Source: Littorina saxatilis (Eukaryota; Mollusca; Gastropoda; Littorinimorpha; Littorinidae). Taken from it: 64,000 bases of DNA. Position numbers and translations under genes: made by a program. Where the stretch lies: NCBI RefSeq assembly GCF_037325665.1, contig NC_090253.1, forward strand, positions 39,688,236-39,752,235. Reading direction: 5' to 3'. Shown piece by piece: positions 57,186 to 64,000 of this stretch. Under the pieces are notes generated by a model. The model was not told where the DNA came from. It ran no database searches and saw nothing but the letters and a program-made list of their open reading frames with translations. The number at the start of each line of letters is the position of its first letter. Position 1 is the stretch's first letter.

Positions 57186-58140
57186 CAGCACTGCTTCAGA
57201 CGTCCAACCCAGCTCTTCGGGTCTTCCCTGCACATAGACAACCGGCAAGTCAAACACTTCTGTGTGCTTCTCAAGTTTTGTAACATCCATTCAGTCAAAA
57301 CGGTCAACTCGTGTCTTCTTCTTCCTTCATGGGCTGAAACTCCCTCGTTCACTCATGTTTTTGCACGAGTGGGTTTTTACGTGTATGACAGTTTTTACCC
57401 CGCCATTCAGGCAGCCACACACCGCTTCCGGGGGAAACACGCGTTTAAGAAGTATTTGAAGGTTTGAAGTATGAGCAAGTGCAAAACAGCGAAGACAATA
57501 AGATCCACGCTAAATTGGTCTGGCAAAATCCCTTCGATTCAAGAAGCAAGAAACAACAACGAAACAAACAAACAAACATGTTGAAGACAAAGAGTTGAGA
57601 ACTGGACACTACATCCTTTATACAATGGACAAAAGGGCCTCGAATCCAGCAGTTCGAACAGCTTGGAGAGATAATTATAAGGTATTAAAAAAAACGACCC
57701 TTTGCACGAAAAGGATGCCTGGATGGTATCTGTTAAGCTAAAGCGAAAGAAAAGTAGAGCTTAACCGTGTAACATGTGGAAAGTTAAACCCTAAAAACAG
57801 GTCTACTACGCATTAAAACGAGGGAGAGCGACAGGAAAGTTCCGACAAAAGCAGGATAATAAACGATCTATCCACACCCCCAGAAGCACACAAAGAAATT
57901 ACCCGGACTAATACTCGGGCGCAAAATAAAGCCCGAACATCAAATACAAAGAACAAAAACAGATACAATCTGTTTACGTGTCAAACTCAGACAGATACAC
58001 ACACACACACACACACACACACACGCGCGACGTACATGATATCAGACTTGAGGATGGTCTGCCCTTGTTCCATCAGTGATGCAGCCTGGGATACGATGGG
58101 GTCAAAAGCCAAACTGGCAACCGCTACCACTTTGTCTCCC
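57186..58140 (-). CDS. AIFM3-like FAD oxidoreductase, last two exons (partial)
   Basis: Penultimate exon 58,140-58,036 (acceptor TGATTTCAG, donor AT|GTACGT) encodes GDKVVAVASLAFDPIVSQ and then LMEQGQTILKSDI. The last exon, 57,228-57,186 (acceptor TATGTGCAG), completes the split ATG codon and encodes EDPKSWVGRLKQC before TGA. Both junctions are phase 2, so the exons fit. As I recall vertebrate AIFM3, it ends with DEVVAVASMNYDPIVSKVAE and then TGDMSWLTGKGS after a short linker, a close match in content and order. This family uses FAD and NAD(P)H and is mitochondrion-associated; the part seen is the C-terminal reductase-type domain. Earlier exons lie upstream at higher coordinates, probably outside the window. 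The last intron (807 bp) holds a SINE fragment. Confidence 0.7.
57330..57450 (-). mobile_element. SINE fragment in the last intron
   Basis: GGGCTGAAACTCCCTCGTTC, TTTTTACCCCGCCATTCAGG and ACACCGCTTCCGGGGG match the 3' body of the SINE at 49,433. Head missing. Confidence 0.7.
58002..58024. repeat. (CA)n next to a splice donor
   Basis: About 11 CA units. On the gene strand this GT run begins some ten bases into the intron. Confidence 0.9.
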
Positions 58141-58146
58141 CTGAAA

Positions 58147-58210
<64 letters not shown>

Positions 58211-58222
58211 ACACACACACTT
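58147..58222. repeat. (CA)n abutting a splice acceptor
   Basis: Near-continuous CA; on the gene strand a long TG run reads directly into TGATTTCAG, replacing the usual polypyrimidine tract. Confidence 0.95.
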
Positions 58223-58345
58223 GTACATGGGCATAAATAAATATAACACTAAATAAATATAAGACATCTTGGTGGGTTGACAGCATCACTCCAAAACAGA
58301 CAAGGAGTGATCCTCCTCCACCCTTTCTGAAATGCACTCCAAATG

Positions 58346-59276
58346 TAGGGGAAGGGATCCTAATATGGACCACTTTTTGTTTCATGCTGATAACTGGCTT
58401 GTTTTCTTGCGAAGAAGTTTCATTTTGTGTTTGGTAGTCCTTCTCTCTTTGGTTAACCGTTGGGCCTAATTAGAGTAAAATAGCTTTGATAGACATTCAG
58501 CAAGAATTAAATACAGAAAAAAAATCACAAATGGTCCATATTAGGCGCCTAGGCTCCTAATATGGACCAGTGAAGCGGCCTTCACGAATCACTGTAAAAA
58601 GCCCCCTATAGTTCAAAATTACATGCTACAACTTAGTGTGCAAGTCAGACTAATTAAAAGATGCTTTAGATTTATCTGTTTCGGGTTGATGAGAGCATTA
58701 TTTGGAGCACACCAGGAAACTAAAGAAGCTTATCAAAAACAGAGTGAAAATAAGTGAAATTATCAACTTCCACGGAAAAAAACCTATTTGTTATATTTTT
58801 TTGAAATCTCGAGGGCTAGTTATAGGTTATTTTCAGCAAGCTTCTTAATGAATTAATGAAAATAGCCTTTAGCTTTCATTTTCTTCGATTTGTTGAAGGG
58901 GACTCACACATACTTTGAGATTTTGCTATTATTTTTTGTTTGCAGTAGAAACTCGGGCTCAAAACTGCTAAAATGTAACAAATACGGTCTTAGCTGTCAT
59001 ATAGCAATTTTTCTGTGATAAAAGCTTTGGCTGTGGACAGAAACGAGTCCGTTTTAGGCGGCAAATTTCGAGTGAACGCTGCCAAAAGTGAAAAAAAGAG
59101 AAAAAGTTTAACGGTTTTGAGGTTTGTGTTTCTGCAACTGTTTTGACATGTGCAAGTTATACAGAGAGGGTGAATACAGCGAATGAAATTGTTTTGAGCG
59201 CTCTAGCGCCGTTAGTTTGTCAGAACAGGATGTGGTCCATATTAGGAGCCGGTCCATATTAGGAGCCCTTCCCCTA
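58346..59276. mobile_element. GGGGAAGGG inverted-repeat element with TA ends, complete
   Basis: Starts TAGGGGAAGGGATCCTAATA at 58,346 and ends CCTTCCCCTA at 59,276. The termini are inverted repeats of about 24 bp, with TA at both ends as expected of Tc1/mariner-type insertion. TATGGACC/GGTCCATATTAGG words recur inside. Non-coding, about 930 bp, inserted on the 5' side of the AIFM3-like exon. Other copies lie at 35,979 and 59,853, in the opposite orientation. Confidence 0.85.
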
Positions 59277-59734
59277 CTTACATGGAGGAAACCTGGGCCG
59301 AGGTGCACGAGAAAGTTACCACCCGAACGGGAGCCACCCGCAGTGTCCGATTGGTTTACACCGAGATGTCTTGTGATTTCAACGAATCAGAACCCGCGGT
59401 TTGTTCTCTCCCGTTTGGGTGGCACCCACTTTCGCTTGGTGCACCCCAGCCCTGCTCCCTTCCACGCAGCAGTATGTCACACAATTAACCACATTAACCA
59501 AACCCCAGACATGTTGTGTGCAGAACTAAACTACATTAGCTCATCAGCAACAGCCCAAAGTAACACGAGAGATCTATATATGAATATATATTGTGTTGTA
59601 CATGTACTTGATTACCGGCTCATGAAATATTCATGTCTTCATAGACTGAAAATCCTACGCACAATCGTGATTTGGATGAGCTTCCGTTTCCTAATGTGAC
59701 CAACTTCCCCCTGTCTTGTATGCCTCTATTTTCG
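59277..59734. other. No gene seen
   Basis: GC-richer sequence (GTGGCACCCACTTTCG, GGTGCACCCCAGCC) with open frames but no recognised domain, possibly part of another repeat family. Confidence 0.35.
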
Positions 59735-59850
59735 GGGGATGCGTGCAGGAATTGCTTTTGTTTCCATAACATACCGAACTGGATAACAGGATCATTACCG
59801 TGCGTACTTGGTCTTGTGCTTGCGTGGACACACAAAGGGGCATAATTAAG
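59735..59850 (-). mobile_element. SINE fragment
   Basis: GTTTCCATAACATACCGAAC and ACTTGGTCTTGTGCTTGCGT match the middle of the SINE at 49,433-49,773. Both ends missing. Confidence 0.65.
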
Positions 59851-59852
59851 GC

Positions 59853-60330
59853 GGGGGAAGGGCTATGGACCACCTCCGGTTCTGGCAAACAAACGGTGCA
59901 CATGTCAAAACAGTTGCTGAGGCACAAACCACAAAACCGTTAGGCTTTTTCTCTGAGTTTTACACTTGCACTTGTGGCAGCGTTTACTCTAAATTCGACG
60001 CTTAAAACGGACGAGTTTCTGTCGACAGAGAAAGTTTTTAACCCACAAAATTGCTATATACATACGACAGCTAAGACTGTTTGTGTTACATTTAAGCAGT
60101 GTTGGCCCCGAGTTTCTAGCACAAACAAAAAATAATAGCAAACTCTCAAAGTATGTGTGTGTCCCATAATAATATGGACCACCTTTAACAAATAGAAGAA
60201 AAGAAAGGATAACGACTGGTTTCAGTCGCCCACCAAGAAGCTAGCTGAAAATGTCCTGTAACTAGACCTCGAATTTTCACCCAAAAAACGTCTTCTTTAC
60301 GTGGAAGTTTTTTTTTTTTCATTCGTTGTT
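59853..60330 (-). mobile_element. GGGGAAGGG element, truncated copy
   Basis: Starts GGGGAAGGGCTATGGACCAC and follows the body of the 58,346 element read in the other direction, including CACATGTCAAAACAGTTGC and CTCAAAGTATGTGTG. It lacks the far terminus. With the complete copy it forms an inverted pair about 580 bp apart. Confidence 0.75.
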
Positions 60331-60472
60331 TCTGAACATCCTCTATCAAGCCCGGCAACAATTCTAACAATGCATTGAATCGAGCGGACACAGCATACGC
60401 GGTCTTTTTCTTTGAAAATGGTGCTAATTGGAAGTCATTGTTCCCTATTGTGCCAACGGCGTATGTTTACCA

Positions 60473-61373
60473 TTATTATTATTATTATTATTATGAACAT
60501 TTGTGCGCCTAATCTAAATATAGCCCTAGGCGCTTACAAAATATACAATACATAGTGAACATTATACGAAACACAAATCGACAAGGACCAAGACACTCGG
60601 ACTCATACACTCGCAGGCAGACGCACAGCGAGAACGCGACGCACTCACTCCTACCAACTACAGGCACATGCATTCTGAAGACGGAAAAACAATCATAAAT
60701 AAATAAATAAATTATTGGATACATAAAGTTAGTTGAGAGAAGAAGAATAGAGCTGGAAAGGGAAGAAGAAGGAGAGAGAAGGAGACAGATTAAGGACCAG
60801 CAGGAGAGGGGGATGGGTGGTCATTAACAGACTAGTGAGGGAAGAGGTGTGTTTTGAGTGAGGTTTTGAATGATTGCATAGATGTGGAGTGCCTGAGTGA
60901 GTGCGGGAGTTGGTTCCAGATGGATGGGGCCTGGTAAGAGAAGGTGCGCTGGCCATATGTTTTGGTGCGTGCTGGTGGTATCCTAAAAAGGCGGGTGTCT
61001 GCGGAGGATCTTAGGGAGCGAGAGGGGGAGTAGACATCAAGAAGGTCAGAAAGATAGCTAGGGGACGATAGATCAAAGTTTCTAAGGCAGAGTGTGGAGA
61101 TCTTGAACTGAATCCTCTGTTGAACAGGCAGCCAGTGTATGGTTTGAAGAAGAGGGGTGATGTGGTCGTGCTTGGAAGAGCGAAAGATGAGGCGGGCGGC
61201 ATGATTCTGAACACGCTGAAGCTTTTCGATGATGTAGTTGGGAGAGCCAGAAAGAATGGAATTGCAATAATCGAGTCGGGATAGGACAAAGGCACAGAGC
61301 AGAGTTTTAGTGGCATCCTCAGTGAGGAGATGACGGATGGAGGAGATGCGGCGGATTTCAAAGAACATTGAGT
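60473..61373 (-). mobile_element. CR1/L2-type LINE, 3' fragment
   Basis: 5'-truncated non-LTR element with the C-terminal part of its RT ORF, a 3' UTR and an (AAT)n end (ATT run at 60,473-60,493 on the plus strand). The simple tandem tail and the protein blocks suit the CR1/L2 group. Confidence 0.8.
60832..61368 (-). pseudogene. LINE RT C-terminal region (178 aa)
   Basis: Contains FVLSRLDYCNSILSGSPNYI, KLQRVQNHAARLIF, ITPLLQTIHWLPVQQRI, PSYLSDLL, RSLRSSADTRL, and SIWNQLPHSLR before FKTSLKTHLFPH. This is the conserved region after the RT in CR1/L2-group LINEs. The open frame is uninterrupted, but the catalytic RT and endonuclease are missing, so it cannot act alone. Confidence 0.85.
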
Positions 61374-61478
61374 GTCAATTAACGCCAATTAGGTTCTTCA
61401 GTTAATTTCTCATGAACTATACGTTAGTCATTCAAAGAAAAACAACATTGACAGTGAGCTGGAGCAGAATAGGTTGAT

Positions 61479-61479
<1 letters not shown>

Positions 61480-61529
<50 letters not shown>
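61480..61529. repeat. (CT)n microsatellite
   Basis: 25 CT units directly before the coding trace at 61,545. It could serve as a polypyrimidine tract. Confidence 0.95.
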
Positions 61530-61531
<2 letters not shown>

Positions 61532-61547
61532 GGGTTGAAGGTCACCG

Positions 61548-61920
61548 GCAGTGGAAGGAAGACGAACTTTTGCTCTTCGCATATTGTCAAAGTTTTCCTG
61601 AACCACGCCGAATTATGGACGTTGCCGGTTTACCAGCAGCAGCATGTGATCTACTGACCACCCTGTTGGCAAAAAACCGAGTGACATCATTTCAGGTATG
61701 TGGCAAATGCTGGTTTCACGCTTCGCATGACAGCTACAAGCCATGAGGCCGCCATGACACCCGCTACCACTACCTTGTCACAGTGGAAGAGAAAATCGCC
61801 TTCGCAAATACGACGGGACCAACATCGGGCTAACAAAAGGCAGAGACAGACCAAGGTAGGAGATACACCAGAGACTCTCTCTTTACCTCACCGGATAGTT
61901 GTCTATGTAAAAAACAAATG
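61548..61920 (+). pseudogene. Coding trace of an unrecognised metazoan protein
   Basis: First part: GHRQWKEDELLLFAYCQSF, then AACDLLTTLLAKNRVTSF up to TTTCAG|GTATGT at 61,696. A second stretch in another frame reads AGFTLRMTATSHEAA and QWKRKSPSQIRRDQHRANKR. The KSPSQIRRD block recalls a basic motif in many uncharacterised mollusc and cnidarian proteins, perhaps of transposon origin. Either a true donor lies at 61,696 and the second part is coincidental, or a frame change makes this a pseudogene. Confidence 0.4.
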
Positions 61921-62268
61921 ACACAGTTAGCAAAGACGTTATTCCTGACAAACAACGTGGACAAGCTGACAAACACACTGTTGGAGAAGTCAGTACATAT
62001 GCACGTGGATCACGATGTCCGGACAATGTTATGCATAGTGTAGCTCCATCCTGAACTCAGGTCAAAATGAGTTCGGCTCATTCTCTCCATGACAGGATGC
62101 CTTGAGTTTCCTAAGGAAACAGATTTTTTTTTTTTTTACATATTTAGAGCTTTTTGTAATGTATTATTGATATAAGCAGATTCGCGATCGTCGATAATGA
62201 TTTTTAAATTACAAAGGAATTGATATGTATAAAGACAGTTTCAAGCGAGCTATTTTTCGCGGCTGCAT

Positions 62269-62502
62269 TTACTGTGCAAACAACTCTAAATATGGCAAAA
62301 GTGTCACGTGATAATCAACCGTTTTGTTTCGGCGCTCACTGGAGCAGACGATTTTTTCTGTAACCAGTTGACAGTGATGAAACCATATATTACGGTCTCC
62401 TTCCGGCAGCAGTCCCAAAATTTCGACTTGTTTTGACCTTAGAACGATGTCTTTATCATAACTGTGAAGAACAGAACGGAGATCACTGTCGAAGTCGACC
62501 AA
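62269..62502 (-). CDS. Hypothetical ORF (77 aa), low support
   Basis: DFDSDLRSVLHSYDKDIVLR, KQVEILGLLPEGDRNIW, then a basic/hydrophobic tail. KQVEILGLLxEGD faintly recalls the Q-motif of RecQ-like helicases, but no Walker motif follows. May be an exon or chance. Confidence 0.2.
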   Translation of the reverse strand: MVDFDSDLRSVLHSYDKDIVLRSKQVEILGLLPEGDRNIWFHHCQLVTEKIVCSSERRNKTVDYHVTLLPYLELFAQ

Positions 62503-62641
62503 TCTGCAATCATTTTCGTCTCGCGAACACTGATCTCAAATTTAGATCAGTGCTCGCGAAAAACATATGGGAGATAACTCTGTATTCTTGTTTTGATAGA
62601 TTCGCGTAGGTCTGTAACGTCCGGTCAGAGAGACAACTGGC

Positions 62642-62976
62642 AATAGCCGTGGAGCGATGCTGATCAGAATGGGTGTGGCTCAGCCAGACGTGGTGACACG
62701 CAGTAATGCCAAGAACAAGAAAACGGGTCACGGACGTGTCACAGGAGATGCTGAAAAGCGTGCGGAAAACATCAGCGCTACAGTCGGTGACAGTGTGCGT
62801 CGTAAGGGACACTCCAGTGTGCAGTACACAGAGACACACCTGTCGAAACGGCCAGCACAGATTCTGACCTTGCCTCAAGTATCAGAGACATGGAAAGGTC
62901 TTTGGAAAGGTGGGACGAAGTGATTAAGATACTGCGAAATAGTAGTTGTGGCATAGACAGTGCACCAGGTGATTGA
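62642..62976 (+). other. Weak coding signal, no family
   Basis: Two overlapping open stretches: one from 62,657 with RSNAKNKKTGHGRVTGDAEK, one from about 62,810 ending SIRDMERSLERWDEVIKILR and GIDSAPGD before TGA. Composition is protein-like, but no homology or splice pair was recognised. Confidence 0.2.
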
Positions 62977-63181
62977 AAAATCGGATGTGCGACGATCTTA
63001 ATTTACCATGCGTAAGACGGTGCTAAACCTTAAAGGAACTCATCCTCAACGCGGTCTGGTTTCCATGTCGCGACGAAAACGATGATTATTGTGAATTGTT
63101 TTAAAATCTCGCAAAGCTGTACCCTTTACCCCAACCGTCCCCCTCTTGAAATGAACCTCGTGTTCAATCAATAAAATGTCA

Positions 63182-63184
<3 letters not shown>

Positions 63185-63270
<86 letters not shown>
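63185..63270. repeat. (TC)n microsatellite
   Basis: About 43 uninterrupted TC units. Confidence 0.97.
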
Positions 63271-63275
<5 letters not shown>

Positions 63276-63345
63276 TGTGTTGTCTTTGTCTAAAGGGGTT
63301 TTAAAGCTGATGACAATACACTTTCAAAGCGTCAAAGCGTCTCTC

Positions 63346-63353
<8 letters not shown>

Positions 63354-63393
<40 letters not shown>

Positions 63394-63412
63394 AACAACA
63401 ACAAAACACACA

Positions 63413-63452
<40 letters not shown>
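63354..63452. repeat. (CA)n microsatellite, interrupted
   Basis: Two CA runs separated by ACCAACAACAACAAAACAC. Confidence 0.95.
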
Positions 63453-63455
<3 letters not shown>

Positions 63456-63459
63456 CACA

Positions 63460-64000
63460 TACGCGCGCAAATACCAAGCTGCCTTATTTTAACTGAAGGA
63501 AACGTGTGTGTGCACATGTGCGCGCGCGCGTGCGTGCGTGAGTGTGTATACCCCTAACTTTTAACATCTCTTCCTCCCCTCTCCAACAGCCTCCCCCTAT
63601 GCAATCGCGGTAGTATCTCCTGAATACGATGTCCTTTCGTTTAGAAAACATGCTCATCACTGCTTACCATACATACACTGGCGCCGCAATCCGCTTCTTT
63701 CTATTCCTACGCTGAGTTGCGCTCGTCTCGGCTGCTAGCGGCGGAACTCCACAACAGAGTTATCTCCCAACATGGCCTTTTGTATAAGTTGGTTTGAAAA
63801 TTGGAAAAAGTTTCTTGGCCATACCGTGGAGACTGCCCGTTTTAGCAGCGTATTGACATCTGATGGTCTTTGAAAGGGTTCCATCAAGGGATCCACGGGT
63901 ATCAATATAATAATGGCAGTACTCGCGAGCCTTGTGGCTTTTTACTGTAAGACGTGTACCAAGTTTTGTAAGGAGACAAATAGGACCAAAGGACCTACCG
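63460..64000. other. No gene seen
   Basis: A short GTGCGCGCGCG tract near 63,518, then mixed sequence. A 33-codon frame from ATGGCCTTTTG near 63,772 ends in-frame and has no splice donor, so I do not call it. Confidence 0.4.

Overview
This is a repeat-rich eukaryotic window from a metazoan, most probably a marine gastropod mollusc of periwinkle type. I infer this from memory of repeats that recur in gastropod genomes: the tRNA-derived SINEs at 33.7 and 49.4 kb, the retroposon tail ending in AACGACGTTAAACACC, the ATATTTAGTCAAGT inverted-repeat element, and Helitrons ending in CTAG. No database was searched. Few host genes are visible. The clearest is the 3' end of an AIFM3-like oxidoreductase gene on the minus strand near 57.2-58.1 kb. 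A good-looking start exon lies at 48.24 kb.

Layout, left to right. 1-14.65 kb: head-to-tail minus-strand array of 1.70-kb units, each holding the reverse-transcriptase core of a Penelope-like element (PLE). Part of the array has a three-unit, 5,101-bp higher-order period. The N-terminal half of the element appears only at the right edge (14.65-15.2 kb). 15.3-17.6 kb: degenerate duplications and a 222-bp satellite. 17.9-28.5 kb: modular minisatellite (12-bp TCTGCTCCAATG units, GGACGGACGC blocks, CAA/CAG-rich tracts) with inserted non-autonomous elements. 28.5-29.2 kb: fossil tyrosine-recombinase retroelement traces and a palindrome. 29.5-31.35 kb: about 25 copies of a 60-75-bp unit with poly-C. 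31.7-34.6 kb: microsatellites and a GAGTGCCA-type minisatellite carrying a retroposon tail and a SINE.

35.8-46.9 kb is a transposon nest. It holds a TA-flanked inverted-repeat element, Helitrons, a decayed I-group-type LINE (38.0-41.9 kb), a palindromic cluster, two Helitrons head to tail (42.65-44.50 kb), a retroposon with an 11-bp target duplication inside a GCGCTC-rich repeat, and a second ATATTTAGTCAAGT element.

47.1-54.6 kb is a locus present twice around a 200-base gap. The left copy has a 22-bp palindrome array and the candidate start exon. The right copy carries two DNA elements that share CACACCG termini and 5-bp target duplications. One is 2.67 kb with roughly 620-bp inverted repeats and a zinc-finger protein exon. 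The other is a 1.67-kb foldback element. The left copy preserves both empty target sites. I consider this pair the best candidate for an undescribed transposon family.

54.6-64 kb has short tandem repeats, the AIFM3-like exons, inverted-repeat elements of the GGGGAAGGG family, a CR1/L2-type LINE fragment, weak coding traces at 61.5 and 62.3-63.0 kb, and microsatellites. Nothing suggests an operon. The window is shaped by transposition and tandem amplification.
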